Shown here in pieces: positions 1 to 10,051 of a DNA stretch of 64,000 bases. The translations under genes and the position numbers were made by a program. The DNA comes from Mycobacterium sp. Marseille-P9652 (GTDB lineage Bacteria > Actinomycetota > Actinomycetes > Mycobacteriales > Mycobacteriaceae). The first letter of the stretch is position 1, and each line of letters opens with the position of its first letter. The notes under the pieces are model-generated. The model was not told the origin of the DNA. It saw only the letters and a list, made by a program, of their open reading frames with translations, and did not search any database. The stretch covers positions 186,001-250,000 of the forward strand of contig NZ_CACRUY010000002.1 of the NCBI RefSeq assembly GCF_902652685.1, read 5' to 3'.

Positions 1-482
1 CCGGGCGCCGCGGTTTCGGTGGGCGTCTGGGATGCGCTGGGTGGCGGCGCCGGCAGGCGCGTGCGCGACGGAGGTGTCAACCGCGTCGACGGGGGTGGCG
101 TTGGTGACTCCGAACTCGACCCGGGCATCTCGGGCAACGGCGGGACGGCGGTCTGGGTCTTGATCGCGTCGTTCGCCAGCACCAACGCGATGACCAGGGC
201 GACAACGAGAAACACGGCGACGCCGACGCCGATCCAGAGCCCCCGCGGCGACTTGCGGCCACCCGGCGCGGGGCTCGGCTCCTCCGGCGGCGGCCCGCCC
301 GGCGGCGGGCCATCCTGCTGCCAATAGGGCGGCAGCTGCCTGGTGTCCTGGGGGCCGGGCGCCCACTGCGGCATGTACCCGCTGTAGGTCGGCGAATACG
401 GCGCCTGCTCGGCGTACGCCGGGTCGACGGTCGGCGGGTACCAGGGGGTTTCCCGGGACCCGGATCGACGTGGATCGTTCAT
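1..482 (-). CDS. Proline-rich membrane protein, Rv2507-like (3' end outside window)
   Basis: The reading frame opens at an ATG at 482, preceded by a GAGGTGG ribosome site, and runs off the left edge after about 160 codons. The cytosolic N-terminus (about 85 residues) is rich in Pro, Gly, Tyr and Gln. One hydrophobic segment follows (roughly residues 83-103: GLWIGVGVAVFLVVALVIAL), and then an extracytoplasmic Pro/Ser/Thr-rich stretch. Layout and position next to the TetR gene match H37Rv Rv2507. Function is unknown; single-pass mycobacterial proteins of this kind usually carry their folded domain at the C-terminus, which is missing here. Confidence 0.8.
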   Translation of the reverse strand, partial: MNDPRRSGSRETPWYPPTVDPAYAEQAPYSPTYSGYMPQWAPGPQDTRQLPPYWQQDGPPPGGPPPEEPSPAPGGRKSPRGLWIGVGVAVFLVVALVIALVLANDAIKTQTAVPPLPEMPGSSSESPTPPPSTRLTPPSRTRLPAPPPSASQTPTETAAP

Positions 483-540
483 GTCCACCTCATGGCTTGC
501 AGGGTACCTAAGCAGCGCGTCCCGGCGGCGGCGCTCGTGA

Positions 541-1182
541 TCAGTGGCAGCGATTGCCGGCGGTCAGCGCGGCAACGGTCATCGCCCGCATGACGGCGCG
601 TGCCCGCGCGGCGCGCACGGGCTTGTCGATCGACTTCATGCTGTGCGGGGTCGAATTGAGCAGGCCGAACACCGCATGCGCGGTCAGCCGGGCGTCGGCC
701 TCGGCCAGCGCGGGGTTGAGCTCGCGCAGGACGCCCACCCAGACCTCGACGTATTGGCGCTGCGCCTTGCGCACCTGCTTCTCGGCCGCCTCGGGCAGGT
801 ACGCGAGGTCGCGGTCCTGGATGCGGATGAGGTCCGGTTCGCTCAACGCGAAGTCGAGGTGGAAGTCGATCAGGCCGTCGAGTGCGCCGGCGGCATCCGA
901 ACCGCGGGAACGCACCTCGCGGGCGCCGGCGAGCAGCCGGGTGCTGATGCCCACCAGCAGCTCGACGAGCAGCGACTCCTTGTTCGGGAAGTGCCGGTAG
1001 ATGGCCGGGCCGCTCACACCGGCCGCCGCGCCGATGTCCTCGAGTCGCACGGCGAGGAAGCCCCGCTCGGCGAACAGGCGCTCGGCCGCGGCCAGCAGCT
1101 GCAGGCGCCGGTCGGACTTGAGCCGGCTCCGTCGGCTGGGGACATCGGGATCCGGGCGGCAATCGGGCGCGGGTGTGGTCAT
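541..1182 (-). CDS. bkaR: TetR-family repressor of branched-chain keto-acid catabolism, BkaR-like (Rv2506)
   Basis: This 213-residue TetR regulator has its N-terminal HTH at about residues 24-70 (AAERLFAERGFLAVRLEDIG...SGPAIYRHFPNKESLL), followed by a helical ligand-binding domain. I chose the ATG at 1182 because the longer upstream extension would run through the operator palindrome and contains no family sequence. It is divergent from scoA and the leucine-degradation operon. In M. tuberculosis the syntenic Rv2506 (BkaR) represses this operon. The inducer is not visible in the sequence; an acyl-CoA intermediate is a reasonable inference. Confidence 0.85.
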   Translation of the reverse strand: MTTPAPDCRPDPDVPSRRSRLKSDRRLQLLAAAERLFAERGFLAVRLEDIGAAAGVSGPAIYRHFPNKESLLVELLVGISTRLLAGAREVRSRGSDAAGALDGLIDFHLDFALSEPDLIRIQDRDLAYLPEAAEKQVRKAQRQYVEVWVGVLRELNPALAEADARLTAHAVFGLLNSTPHSMKSIDKPVRAARARAVMRAMTVAALTAGNRCH

Positions 1183-1246
1183 TGAAGTCAATCGCGATCG
1201 ACGTAGCGGTGTGGACGCGGCGGCTCGGGCGATGGTAATGTCACTC

Positions 1247-1266
1247 GAGTTAATCGACATTAACTC
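1247..1266. promoter_or_regulatory. Inverted repeat, probable BkaR operator
   Basis: The sequence GAGTTAATCGACATTAACTC is a perfect inverted repeat with 8-bp arms and a 4-bp centre. It lies between the divergent tetR and scoA starts, 36 bp before the scoA ATG. Size and symmetry fit a dimeric TetR operator, and a repressor bound here could control both genes. Confidence 0.7.
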
Positions 1267-1302
1267 AATTTCCGCCCCGACGGCAAGGAGGCTGCTGCGG
1301 CG

Positions 1303-2058
1303 ATGGACAAGGTCGTGGCCGGACCTTCAGCGGCCGCCGACGCGGTCGCCGACATCACCGACGGGTCCTGCCTGGCGGTCGGGGGATTCGGGTTCTGCGG
1401 CGTTCCCGAGACGTTGATCGCGGCGCTGGTCGCCACCGGGGTCGGCGATCTGGAGGTCGTGTCGAACAATCTCGGCGGCGAGGGCGTCGGGCTCGGTCCG
1501 CTGCTGCGGCACAAAAGGATTCGCCGAACCATCGCGTCCTATGTGGGCGACAACAAGGAATTCGCGCGCCAGTTCCTCGCCGGGGAACTCGAGGTGGAAC
1601 TGACCCCCCAGGGAACGCTGGCCGAGCGGCTGCGCGCCGGCGGCATGGGCATTCCGGCCTTCTACACGCCCGCGGGCGTCGGCACGCCGTTCGCCGACGG
1701 CGGGTTGCCGTGGCGGTACGACGGATCGGGGGCGGTGGCGGTGATGTCGCCGCCCAAGGAGTTCCGCGAGTTCGACGGCATCACATACGTTTTGGAGCGC
1801 GCGATCCGGGCGGACTTCGCGCTGGTGCACGCCTGGAAGGGCGACCGGCTCGGCAACCTCGTCTACCGCGGGGCCGCCGCCAACTTCAACCCGGACTGCG
1901 CGCGAGCCGGCAGGATCACGATCGCCGAGGTCGAACACCTCGTCGAGCCCGGCGAGATCGACCCGGCGGCGGTGCACACCCCCGGCATCTTCGTGCAGCG
2001 GGTCGTGCACGCGCCCGACTCGGTCAAGCGGATCGAGAAGGTGACGGTGCGGTCGTGA
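1303..2058 (+). CDS. scoA: 3-oxoacid (succinyl-CoA:3-ketoacid) CoA-transferase, subunit A
   Basis: A 251-residue alpha subunit of a class I CoA-transferase. The glycine-rich CoA-binding motif GGFGFCGVP lies at residues 27-35, and conserved blocks such as [11 protein letters not shown] and the [12 protein letters not shown] segment are intact. AAGGAGG stands 11 nt before the ATG. With ScoB it moves CoA from succinyl-CoA to acetoacetate, making acetoacetyl-CoA, which fits the end product of leucine degradation encoded downstream. It is the first gene of the operon. In H37Rv fadD35 lies between it and the regulator; that gene is absent here. Confidence 0.93.
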   Translation: MDKVVAGPSAAADAVADITDGSCLAVGGFGFCGVPETLIAALVATGVGDLEVVSNNLGGEGVGLGPLLRHKRIRRTIASYVGDNKEFARQFLAGELEVELTPQGTLAERLRAGGMGIPAFYTPAGVGTPFADGGLPWRYDGSGAVAVMSPPKEFREFDGITYVLERAIRADFALVHAWKGDRLGNLVYRGAAANFNPDCARAGRITIAEVEHLVEPGEIDPAAVHTPGIFVQRVVHAPDSVKRIEKVTVRS

Positions 2059-2108
2059 GCGCGCCGGCGACGATGCGGAACGCAAGAGACGGGGAGGAGC
2101 GGCGCCAT

Positions 2109-2744
2109 ATGGCATGGAATCGGCAGGGTCTCGCCGCGCGGGTGGCCGCCGAATTCTCCGACGGCCAGTACGTCAACCTCGGCATCGGCATGCCCACGCT
2201 GGTGCCCAACCACATTCCCGACGGTGTGTCCGTGGTCGTCCACTCGGAGAACGGAATCCTCGGCGTGGGGCCGTATCCCGACGCCGCACACGTCGACCCG
2301 GACCTCATCAACGCGGGCAAGGAGACGGTCACGACGCTGCCCGGCGCCGCGTTCTTCGGGTCGTCCGACTCGTTCGGCATGATCCGCGGCGGCCACGTCG
2401 ACGTCGCGGTGCTGGGCGCCATGCAGGTCTCGGCCGCCGGCGACCTCGCCAACTGGATGATCCCTGGCACAATGGTCAAGGGGATGGGCGGCGCCATGGA
2501 CCTGGTGCACGGCGCCCGCAAGGTGATCGTGATGATGGAGCACACCGCCCGCGACGGCAGCCCGAAAGTCGTTGCGCGGTGCAGCCTTCCATTGACGGGC
2601 GTGGCCTGCGTGAACCGCATCATCACCGACCTCGCCGTCATCGACGTGTGTGACGACGGCCTGCACCTGGTCGAGACGGCGCCGGGCGTCAGTATCGACG
2701 AGGTGTGCGCCAAAACCGAACCGCCGCTTGTGAGGAACCCGTGA
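2109..2744 (+). CDS. scoB: 3-oxoacid CoA-transferase, subunit B
   Basis: A 211-residue beta subunit. The catalytic glutamate that forms the glutamyl-CoA thioester is Glu47 in the SENG motif (residues 46-49), preceded by the family block [11 protein letters not shown]. The ATG at 2109 is preceded by GGGGAGG and gives the normal family length. It starts 50 bp after scoA, and its stop codon overlaps the accD1 GTG (GTGA), suggesting translational coupling. It forms the ScoAB heteromer. Confidence 0.93.
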   Translation: MAWNRQGLAARVAAEFSDGQYVNLGIGMPTLVPNHIPDGVSVVVHSENGILGVGPYPDAAHVDPDLINAGKETVTTLPGAAFFGSSDSFGMIRGGHVDVAVLGAMQVSAAGDLANWMIPGTMVKGMGGAMDLVHGARKVIVMMEHTARDGSPKVVARCSLPLTGVACVNRIITDLAVIDVCDDGLHLVETAPGVSIDEVCAKTEPPLVRNP

Positions 2745-4327
2745 GCTCATCCGTCGCCACCGCGCCAACCTTCGCCGACGAGCACCGCCGCCTGGTCGCC
2801 GACCTGAACGCCCGGCTGGCGGCCGCGGCGCTGGGCGGCAACGAGCGCGCGCGGGAGCGCCACGTCAGCCGCGGCAAGCTGCTGCCCCGCGAACGGGTGG
2901 ATCGCCTGCTCGATCCCGGCACCCCGTTCCTCGAGCTGTCACCGCTGGCGGCCGACGGCATGTACGGCGACGAATCCCCGGGGGCGGGCATCATCACCGG
3001 GATCGGCCGGGTGTCGGAACGCGAATGCGTGATCGTGGCCAACGACGCGACGGTCAAGGGCGGCACCTATTACCCGATGACGGTCAAGAAACACCTGCGG
3101 GCGCAGGAAGTCGCGCTGCAGAACCGGTTGCCGTGCATCTACCTGGTCGACTCCGGGGGCGCCTTCCTGCCGCGCCAGGACGAGGTGTTTCCCGACCGCG
3201 AGCACTTCGGGCGCATCTTCTACAACCAGGCGACCATGAGCGCCAAGGGAATTCCTCAGGTGGCCGCGGTGCTGGGGTCCTGCACCGCCGGCGGCGCCTA
3301 CGTGCCGGCGATGAGCGACGAGGCCGTCATCGTCCGCGAGCAGGGCACGATCTTCCTCGGCGGTCCGCCGCTGGTGAAAGCCGCCACCGGAGAGGTCGTC
3401 TCGGCCGAGGAGCTGGGTGGCGGCGACCTGCACTCGCGGGTCTCCGGCGTCACCGACCACCTCGCCGACGACGACGAGCACGCCCTGCGGATCGTCCGCT
3501 CGATCGCCGCGACCTTCGCCCCCCGCGACCCCGCCCAGTGGGAGACGCGGGCGCCGGTGGAGGCCGTGCACGCGCAGACCGAGCTCTACGACGTCGTGCC
3601 GCCGGACCCGCGCGTGCCCTACGACGTTCACGAGGTCATCGTGCGGCTCGTCGACGGCGGCGAATACAGCGAGTTCAAGACCAATTACGGCAAGACGCTG
3701 GTGACCGCATTCGCCCACATCCACGGCCACCCCGTCGGCATCGTCGCCAACAACGGCGTCCTGTTCGGCGAATCCGCCTTGAAGGGCGCACATTTCATCG
3801 AGCTGTGCGACAAGCGCAAGGTGCCGCTGCTGTTCCTGCAGAACATCGCCGGGTTCATGGTCGGCCGCGATTACGAGGCCGGCGGCATCGCCAAGCACGG
3901 CGCCAAGATGGTGACCGCCGTCGCCTGCGCCCGCGTCCCGAAGCTGACGGTCGTGATCGGCGGTTCCTATGGCGCGGGCAATTATTCGATGTGCGGCCGG
4001 GCGTATTCCCCGCGCTTCCTGTGGATGTGGCCCAACGCCCGGATCTCGGTGATGGGCGGTGAGCAGGCCGCGTCGGTGCTGGCCACCGTGCGCGGCGAGC
4101 AGCTGACGGCGTCGGGCAAGCCGTGGACGGGCGAGGACGAGGAGGCGTTCAAGGCACCGATCCGCGCGCAGTACGAGGAGCAGGGCAACCCGTACTATTC
4201 GACGGCTCGGCTCTGGGACGACGGCATCATCGATCCCGCCGACACCAGGATGGTTGTGGGCCTTGCCCTTTCGGTGTGCGCGCACGCTCCGCTGGAACCG
4301 GTTTCCTACGGCGTCTTCCGGATGTGA
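2741..4327 (+). CDS. accD1: Acyl-CoA carboxylase carboxyltransferase beta subunit (3-methylcrotonyl-CoA type)
   Basis: A 528-residue carboxyltransferase with N- and C-terminal crotonase-fold halves; the C-terminal CoA/biotin region contains [19 protein letters not shown] and [14 protein letters not shown] start overlapping the scoB stop gives nearly the length of M. tuberculosis AccD1 (529). With AccA1 it forms the AccA1-AccD1 complex, shown in M. tuberculosis to be 3-methylcrotonyl-CoA carboxylase of leucine degradation; the gene context here supports the same role. It transfers CO2 from carboxybiotin to 3-methylcrotonyl-CoA. Confidence 0.93.
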   Translation: MSSSVATAPTFADEHRRLVADLNARLAAAALGGNERARERHVSRGKLLPRERVDRLLDPGTPFLELSPLAADGMYGDESPGAGIITGIGRVSERECVIVANDATVKGGTYYPMTVKKHLRAQEVALQNRLPCIYLVDSGGAFLPRQDEVFPDREHFGRIFYNQATMSAKGIPQVAAVLGSCTAGGAYVPAMSDEAVIVREQGTIFLGGPPLVKAATGEVVSAEELGGGDLHSRVSGVTDHLADDDEHALRIVRSIAATFAPRDPAQWETRAPVEAVHAQTELYDVVPPDPRVPYDVHEVIVRLVDGGEYSEFKTNYGKTLVTAFAHIHGHPVGIVANNGVLFGESALKGAHFIELCDKRKVPLLFLQNIAGFMVGRDYEAGGIAKHGAKMVTAVACARVPKLTVVIGGSYGAGNYSMCGRAYSPRFLWMWPNARISVMGGEQAASVLATVRGEQLTASGKPWTGEDEEAFKAPIRAQYEEQGNPYYSTARLWDDGIIDPADTRMVVGLALSVCAHAPLEPVSYGVFRM

Positions 4328-4332
4328 GGGAA

Positions 4333-6324
4333 ATGTTCGACACCGTCTTAGTGGCCAACCGCGGCGAGATCGCCGTCCGGGTCATCCGCACCCTGCGCCG
4401 GCTGGGCATCCGATCGGTCGCCGTCTACAGCGACCCCGACGCCGGCGCGCGGCACGTGCTGGAGGCCGACGAGGCCGTCCGGCTCGGGCCGGCCGCGGCC
4501 CGGGAAAGCTACCTCGACATCGCCAAGGTGCTCGACGCGGCGGCGCGCACCGGGGCACAGGCGATCCACCCCGGCTACGGATTCCTCTCCGAGAACGCGG
4601 CTTTCGCCGCCGCCTGCGAGGGAGCCGGGGTGGTGTTCCTCGGGCCGCCGGCGCGGGCCATCGAGGTGATGGGCGACAAGATCACCGCCAAGAACGCCGT
4701 CGCCGCCTTCGACGTCCCGGTGGTGCCCGGCGTGGCCAGGCCCGGCCTGGCCGATGACGAACTCGTCGCCGCGGCCGAAGAGGTTGGCTACCCGGTGCTG
4801 ATCAAGCCGTCGGCGGGCGGGGGCGGCAAGGGCATGCGGCTGGTCGAAGACCCGGCCCGCCTGCGCGAGGCGCTGGTCAGCGCCCGCCGGGAGGCCGCCT
4901 CCGCATTCGGCGACGACACCCTGTTCCTCGAGCGATTCGTGTTGCGGCCCCGGCACATCGAGGTGCAGGTGCTGGCGGACACGCACGGCAACGTCGTGCA
5001 CCTGGGTGAGCGGGAGTGCAGCCTGCAGCGGCGCCATCAGAAGGTCATCGAGGAGGCGCCGTCACCGCTGCTCGACCCGCAGACCCGGGCGCGCATCGGG
5101 GCGGCCGCCTGCAGCACCGCCCGCAGCGTCGACTACGTCGGCGCGGGCACGGTCGAGTTCATCGTCTCCGCCGATCGTCCCGACGAGTTCTTCTTCATGG
5201 AGATGAATACCCGCCTGCAGGTGGAACATCCGGTGACCGAGGCGGTGACCGGGTTCGACCTGGTGGAGTGGCAGCTGCGGGTGGCCGCCGGCGAGAAGCT
5301 GGGGTTCGCCCAGGACGACGTCGAGTTGGACGGGCACGCGATCGAGGCGCGGGTGTACGCCGAAGACCCCGCGCGCGGGTTTCTGCCCACCGGTGGCCGG
5401 GTGCTGCAGGTGGCCGAACCCTCCGGCGCCGGGGTGCGGGTGGACTCGTCGCTGCTGGCCGGCACGGTGGTCGGCAGCGACTACGACCCGATGCTCAGCA
5501 AGGTGATCGCCCACGGGAGCGACCGCGCCGAGGCGCTCGCGAAACTCGATCGCGCCCTGGCCGCAACGGCGGTCCTGGGCGTGCAGACCAACATCGAATT
5601 TCTGCGATTCCTGTTGGCCGACGAGCGGGTGCGGGCCGGCGATCTCGACACCGCGCTGCTCGACGAACGGCTGGCGGACTTCGCGCCGCTCGCGGCGCCC
5701 GACGACGTGCTCGCCGCCGCTGGGCTGTACCGCCAGTGGGCTTTGTCCCGGCGCGCCGGAGGCAACCCGTGGGCGGCGCCGACGGGCTGGCGGCTCGGCG
5801 GGGCGGGCGCGCCCGTCCGCACGGAGATGCAGACGCCGCTGCGCAACGAGACCGTATCGGTTTGGGGCACAACGGACGCCGCGCGGGTTCAGGTCGGCGA
5901 CGGCGCGGCCCGGCCGGCGAGCGCCGCCGTCGACGGGTGTGCCATGAGCGTGGTGCTCGACGGGCTGCGCCGCGAATACCGGTGCGCCGAGGCCGACCGC
6001 CATCTGTGGATCGCCGACGAGCGCGGGACCTGGCACGTGCGTGAGGCGGAGGAACACAAGATCCATCGCGCGGCGGGGGAGCGGCAGGCCGAGATCCTAA
6101 GCCCCATGCCCGGCAGCGTGATCGCCGTCCAAACCGCCTCGGGCGCCGAGGTTTCCGAGGGTGACGTGGTGGTGGTCGTGGAGGCGATGAAGATGGAACA
6201 CTCGCTGTCCGCACCGGCCGGCGGCCGGGTGGAGGTGTTGGTGTCCGTCGGTGACCAAGTCAAAGTCGATCAAGTACTGGCGCGGCTTGTGCCCGATTCA
6301 ACGACGAAGGATCCAGAAGCATGA
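4333..6324 (+). CDS. accA1: Biotin carboxylase / biotin carboxyl carrier alpha subunit
   Basis: This 663-residue protein has a biotin carboxylase domain at about 1-450, including the ATP-grasp glycine loop [12 protein letters not shown] and the [14 protein letters not shown] active-site block. A linker follows, then a C-terminal biotinyl domain with the acceptor Lys620 in EAMKMEH. The ATG at 4333 lies 5 bp after the accD1 stop, with GAGGGAAA as ribosome site. It carboxylates biotin using ATP and bicarbonate and partners AccD1. Its stop overlaps the fadE19 start (ATGA). Confidence 0.94.
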   Translation: MFDTVLVANRGEIAVRVIRTLRRLGIRSVAVYSDPDAGARHVLEADEAVRLGPAAARESYLDIAKVLDAAARTGAQAIHPGYGFLSENAAFAAACEGAGVVFLGPPARAIEVMGDKITAKNAVAAFDVPVVPGVARPGLADDELVAAAEEVGYPVLIKPSAGGGGKGMRLVEDPARLREALVSARREAASAFGDDTLFLERFVLRPRHIEVQVLADTHGNVVHLGERECSLQRRHQKVIEEAPSPLLDPQTRARIGAAACSTARSVDYVGAGTVEFIVSADRPDEFFFMEMNTRLQVEHPVTEAVTGFDLVEWQLRVAAGEKLGFAQDDVELDGHAIEARVYAEDPARGFLPTGGRVLQVAEPSGAGVRVDSSLLAGTVVGSDYDPMLSKVIAHGSDRAEALAKLDRALAATAVLGVQTNIEFLRFLLADERVRAGDLDTALLDERLADFAPLAAPDDVLAAAGLYRQWALSRRAGGNPWAAPTGWRLGGAGAPVRTEMQTPLRNETVSVWGTTDAARVQVGDGAARPASAAVDGCAMSVVLDGLRREYRCAEADRHLWIADERGTWHVREAEEHKIHRAAGERQAEILSPMPGSVIAVQTASGAEVSEGDVVVVVEAMKMEHSLSAPAGGRVEVLVSVGDQVKVDQVLARLVPDSTTKDPEA

Positions 6325-7481
6325 CCACATCCATCGATACCCTGCCCAAGGAATACGAGGACCTCCGCGACACGGTGGCCGAGTTCGCGCGCACGGTCGT
6401 CGCGCCCGTGTCCGCCAAACACGATGAGGAACACAGCTTTCCGTACGATGTCGTCGCCAAGATGGGCGAGATGGGGCTGTTCGGCCTGCCGTTCCCCGAG
6501 GAGTACGGCGGCATGGGCGGCGACTACTTCGCGCTGTCGCTGGCGCTCGAGGAACTCGGCAAGGTCGACCAGTCGGTTGCCATCACGCTGGAGGCCGGCG
6601 TCGGCCTCGGCGCTATGCCGATCTACCGCTTCGGCACCGACGAGCAGAAGCAGAAGTGGCTGCCGGACCTGACGGCGGGCCGTGCGCTGGCCGGCTTCGG
6701 GCTCACCGAGCCGGGCGCCGGTTCCGACGCGGGCGCCACCCGCACCACCGCCCGGCTCGACGGCGACGAGTGGGTGATCAACGGCAGCAAGCAGTTCATC
6801 ACCAACTCGGGCACCGACATCACCTCGCTGGTCACCGTCACCGCGGTCACCGGAAGCGTGGCCGGCGACAAGAAGGAGATCTCGACGATCATCGTGCCCA
6901 ACGGCACACCGGGATTCACGGTCGAGCCGACCTACAACAAGGTCGGCTGGAACGCGTCGGACACCCACCCGCTGAGCTTCGACGACGCTCGCGTGCCGCA
7001 GGAGAACCTGCTGGGGCCCCGGGGCACGGGCTATGCCAACTTCCTGTCCATCCTCGACGAGGGCCGCATCGCGATCGCCGCGCTCGCGACCGGCGTCGCG
7101 CAGGGTTGCGTCGACGAAAGCGTGAAGTACGCCACGCAACGCCAGTCGTTCGGGCAGCCCATCGGCTCGTACCAGGCGATCAGCTTCAAGATCGCCCGCA
7201 TGGAGGCCCGCGCGCACGTGGCCCGCACCGCCTACTACGACGCCGCCGCGAAGATGTTGGCGGGCAAGCCATTCAAGAAGGAGGCGGCGATCGCGAAGAT
7301 GATCTCGTCGGAGGCGGCCATGGACAACGCCCGCGACGCCACCCAGATCCACGGCGGGTATGGCTTCATGAACGAATACCCGGTGGCGCGTCACTACCGC
7401 GACAGCAAGATCCTCGAGATCGGCGAGGGCACCACGGAGGTGCAGTTGATGCTCATCGCGCGTTCGCTGGGGCTGCGATGA
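6321..7481 (+). CDS. fadE19: Acyl-CoA dehydrogenase (isovaleryl-CoA dehydrogenase type)
   Basis: A 386-residue flavoprotein with the full acyl-CoA dehydrogenase fold. Signature 1 is [14 protein letters not shown], and the C-terminal FAD/substrate block is [20 protein letters not shown] followed by [12 protein letters not shown]. It overlaps accA1 and the next gene by ATGA junctions. Operon position before the carboxylase product steps suggests oxidation of isovaleryl-CoA (or related branched acyl-CoAs) to the 2-enoyl-CoA; exact chain specificity is inferred from context. Confidence 0.92.
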   Translation: MTTSIDTLPKEYEDLRDTVAEFARTVVAPVSAKHDEEHSFPYDVVAKMGEMGLFGLPFPEEYGGMGGDYFALSLALEELGKVDQSVAITLEAGVGLGAMPIYRFGTDEQKQKWLPDLTAGRALAGFGLTEPGAGSDAGATRTTARLDGDEWVINGSKQFITNSGTDITSLVTVTAVTGSVAGDKKEISTIIVPNGTPGFTVEPTYNKVGWNASDTHPLSFDDARVPQENLLGPRGTGYANFLSILDEGRIAIAALATGVAQGCVDESVKYATQRQSFGQPIGSYQAISFKIARMEARAHVARTAYYDAAAKMLAGKPFKKEAAIAKMISSEAAMDNARDATQIHGGYGFMNEYPVARHYRDSKILEIGEGTTEVQLMLIARSLGLR

Positions 7482-7972
7482 GTTCCCCGAAGTCAATCGT
7501 CCAGCGCGGCTTGTGGTTCGAAGAGTTCGAGATCGGGACGAAGTACCTGCACCGGCCGGGCCGCACCGTCACCGAGGCCGACAACGTGTTGTTCACCACC
7601 CTGACCATGAACACCCAGTCGCTGCATCTCGACGCGGCGTGGGCCGCCGAGCAGCCGGGGTTTCGCGGTGAGCGGCTGGTGAACTCGATGTTCACCCTCT
7701 CCACGCTGGTGGGGCTGTCGGTGTCGCAGCTGACGCTGGGCACCATCGTCGCCAACCTCGGGTTCTCCGAGGTGTCGTTCCCCAAGCCGGTTTTCCACGG
7801 CGACACCCTCTACGCGGAGACGGTGTGCACCGGCAAACGCGAGTCGAAGAGCCGTCCGGGGGAGGGCATCGTCACGCTCGAGCACGTCGGCCGAAACCAG
7901 GACGGGGAGATCGTCGCGCGCGCGGTGCGGACCACGCTGGTGCAGAAGCGGCCGTCGGGCGAGGAGTCCTGA
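7478..7972 (+). CDS. MaoC-like (R)-specific enoyl-CoA hydratase, Rv2499c-like
   Basis: A 164-residue hotdog-fold MaoC dehydratase/hydratase. It contains [23 protein letters not shown], in which the family's hydratase segment is recognisable, and later [22 protein letters not shown]. It overlaps fadE19 (ATGA) and citE (TGATG). In the pathway it would hydrate 3-methylglutaconyl-CoA to HMG-CoA, or itaconyl-CoA to citramalyl-CoA, immediately before the CitE lyase. That assignment rests on operon position and on what is reported for the M. tuberculosis locus. Confidence 0.88.
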   Translation: MSSPKSIVQRGLWFEEFEIGTKYLHRPGRTVTEADNVLFTTLTMNTQSLHLDAAWAAEQPGFRGERLVNSMFTLSTLVGLSVSQLTLGTIVANLGFSEVSFPKPVFHGDTLYAETVCTGKRESKSRPGEGIVTLEHVGRNQDGEIVARAVRTTLVQKRPSGEES

Positions 7973-8784
7973 TGGACCTGCGCGCCGCCGGCCCCGGCTG
8001 GTTGTTCTGCCCGGCCGACCGCCCCGAGCGTTTCGGCAAGGCCGCCGCGGCGGCCGACGTGGTCATCCTCGACCTGGAAGACGGTGTGGCACCGTCGGAC
8101 AAGGAAGCCGCCCGCCAGGCGCTGCGGGAGACACCGCTGGATCCCGGTCGCACGGTCGTGCGGATCAACGCCGCGGGCACCGAGGAGCAGGCGCGCGACC
8201 TGGACGCGCTGGCCGCCACCGCGTACACCACGGTGATGCTGTCGAAGACGGAGTCGGCCGAACAGGTGTCCGCCCTCGCGCCACGTGACGTCGTCGCGCT
8301 GATCGAGACCCCGCGCGGGGCCGTCTTCGCGACCGAAATCGCTTCCGCCGCAGGCACCGTCGCGATGATGTGGGGCGCCGAGGACCTCGTCGCCACGCTC
8401 GGCGGGAGCTCCAGTCGCCTTCCCGACGGCACCTACCGAGACGTCGCCCGCCACGCGCGCTCGACGGTCCTGCTGGCGGCGTCCACGTTCGGCCGTCTCG
8501 CCCTGGACGCGGTGCACCTCGACATCCGCGACCTCGAGGGCCTGCGCGAAGAGGCCGACGACGCGGTCGCGGTGGGTTTCGACGCGACCGTGTGCATCCA
8601 CCCGAGCCAGGTTGCGGTGGTCCGGGAGGCCTACCGCCCCGGCGAGGAGAAACTCGACTGGGCGCGCCGGGTGTTGGCCGCGGCGCGAACCGAGCGCGGT
8701 GTGTTCGCGTTCGAGGGGCAGATGGTCGACTCGCCGGTGCTCAAGCACGCCGAAGCGATGCTCCGCCGGGCGGGGGAGGCCTGA
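7972..8784 (+). CDS. citE: CitE-like beta-hydroxyacyl-CoA lyase (HpcH/HpaI family), Rv2498c-like
   Basis: A 270-residue TIM-barrel lyase. The DLEDGV motif near residues 34-39 and the MMWGAEDLVATLGG block supply the metal/substrate site. It is a stand-alone CitE with no citrate lyase alpha or gamma partners nearby, so it is not a citrate lyase subunit. The M. tuberculosis orthologue is reported to cleave HMG-CoA-type and citramalyl-CoA substrates, linking leucine degradation and itaconate breakdown; the operon here fits that. Last gene of the operon, ending 92 bp before the convergent crotonase. H37Rv has bkdABC next, absent here. Confidence 0.9.
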   Translation: MDLRAAGPGWLFCPADRPERFGKAAAAADVVILDLEDGVAPSDKEAARQALRETPLDPGRTVVRINAAGTEEQARDLDALAATAYTTVMLSKTESAEQVSALAPRDVVALIETPRGAVFATEIASAAGTVAMMWGAEDLVATLGGSSSRLPDGTYRDVARHARSTVLLAASTFGRLALDAVHLDIRDLEGLREEADDAVAVGFDATVCIHPSQVAVVREAYRPGEEKLDWARRVLAAARTERGVFAFEGQMVDSPVLKHAEAMLRRAGEA

Positions 8785-8875
8785 CGCGCACGCCGAGACG
8801 TGCACCAGGGCCACGCGGTTCGGCGCGTCGTGTGCCCGATGTCGCTGTCGCGGCGGCCTTTACGCGCTGACCCCG

Positions 8876-9646
8876 CTACCGGCGTTGCGCGGCGGCCAGC
8901 CTGCTCGCGAATTCCGGTGACTGCAGCGAAAACACCTGCGGGCCAAGCTCGGTGCGCATGGCGAACTCGTGATGGTCGTTGTCCACCGATCCCGGGCTCG
9001 AGGTGGCCCGCATCGTCGCCTTGGTCGCCAGCACCACCGCGCGCGGCGCCGCCGCGGGCCCCGCGGCGAGGTCGAGGGCGGCGGCGAGGGGATCGTCGGC
9101 GACCGTCAGCGCCAACCCATGGCGCACAGCGGATTCCGCGTCAAAGCGCATGCCGAACAGCAGGGCCGCCCGCGCGACCTGCGGGCCCACCGCCCGCTGC
9201 AACATCCAGGTGGCGCCGCCGCCGGGATGCAGCCCCAGCTTCTGGAAGCGGGCGTCGAACACCGCGCCGGGCCCGGCGATGCGCACGTCGGCCGCCAGCG
9301 CGAGGTTCAGGCCCGCGCCGACCGCCGCGCCGTTGACGGCGGCGACGGTGGGCAGCCGGCAGTTGCCGACGGCCATGAAGCCGTCGTAGATCCTCTGCAA
9401 GCCCGCCTCGGCCGCCCCGCTGCCCGCGGCGCCGAGGGCCGCCAGGTCGGCGCCCGCGCAGAAGGCCTTGCCCGCCCCGGTCACCACCACGGCGTGCACG
9501 TCGGGATCCGCCTCGGCCCGGTCGACGGCCGCGCGCAAGAGTCCCGAGATCTCGTCGGTGAGCGCGTTGCGCCGATCGGGGTCGTTGACGGTGATGACGG
9601 CGACGCGATCGGCGGCGGTGTACAACACCGGATCGGTTTCGGCCAT
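8876..9646 (-). CDS. echA14: Crotonase-family protein, EchA14-like, lacking both hydratase glutamates
   Basis: A 256-residue crotonase-superfamily protein. The oxyanion-hole segments [13 protein letters not shown] (residues 59-71) and [20 protein letters not shown] are present. The two catalytic glutamates of classical enoyl-CoA hydratases appear replaced, by Asn114 in GAGLN and Phe134 in DARFQKLG, so hydratase activity is doubtful. The ATG at 9646 is chosen because GGAGGT lies just upstream; a GTG two codons earlier would overlap that site. Length, strand and position match H37Rv echA14 (Rv2486), marking the left border of the accessory block. Confidence 0.85.
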   Translation of the reverse strand: MAETDPVLYTAADRVAVITVNDPDRRNALTDEISGLLRAAVDRAEADPDVHAVVVTGAGKAFCAGADLAALGAAGSGAAEAGLQRIYDGFMAVGNCRLPTVAAVNGAAVGAGLNLALAADVRIAGPGAVFDARFQKLGLHPGGGATWMLQRAVGPQVARAALLFGMRFDAESAVRHGLALTVADDPLAAALDLAAGPAAAPRAVVLATKATMRATSSPGSVDNDHHEFAMRTELGPQVFSLQSPEFASRLAAAQRR

Positions 9647-9790
9647 GGGCACCTCCGCGGTTTTGTTCTGCTGCCGGGTCCGGTTCAGACGCTACTGCGG
9701 ACGCCAAGAATGCTCCAAGGATGCCTTGAGGCCGGCCGCCGAAGCTCGAGTCAGCTCAGCACAACACCGACTCGACTCGAGGAGCCCCAC

Positions 9791-10042
9791 ATGGTCGCCG
9801 CGGCACAGAACACCCGTTCCGACAGGAAGCTCGGCTACTTCCGGTTGGCGCTGGCCCTACTCCCGGTCCCGTTCCTGTTCGCGCTCGGCATCGTGATCGC
9901 CCACGCCGCCACGCCGTCGCCCGGCGACGCGTGCTCGGTGCGCAATGCCACTATGCGCGATGCGAGCGGGCACATGATGTGGTGCAGCCCGACCATGACC
10001 GGCGCGCACCTGCTGGTGTGGCAGTACGCGCCGGCGCCGTAG
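9791..10042 (+). CDS. Small exported or membrane-anchored mycobacterial protein
   Basis: An 83-residue protein with a GAGGAG ribosome site before the ATG. A hydrophobic stretch (residues 18-40, LALALLPVPFLFALGIVIAHA) ends in AHAA and could be a signal peptide or anchor. The remaining ~43 residues contain two cysteines spaced by a short loop (DACSVRNATMRDASGHMMWC) and end in LLVWQYAPAP, suggesting a small disulfide-bonded extracytoplasmic module. I know of no assigned function. It is convergent with the FAD oxidase gene 9 bp away. Confidence 0.7.
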   Translation: MVAAAQNTRSDRKLGYFRLALALLPVPFLFALGIVIAHAATPSPGDACSVRNATMRDASGHMMWCSPTMTGAHLLVWQYAPAP

Positions 10043-10051
10043 TGCCGGGGA

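Noticed and set aside
541-1260. Longer start for the BkaR-like regulator at 1260
   Set aside because: It would place the operator palindrome inside the coding region and adds 26 residues with no family similarity.
9650-9790. Search for a duplicated tRNA-Arg 3' end as a left attachment site
   Set aside because: No copy of the tRNA T-arm or 3' end sequence was found by eye, and no integrase gene is present in the window.
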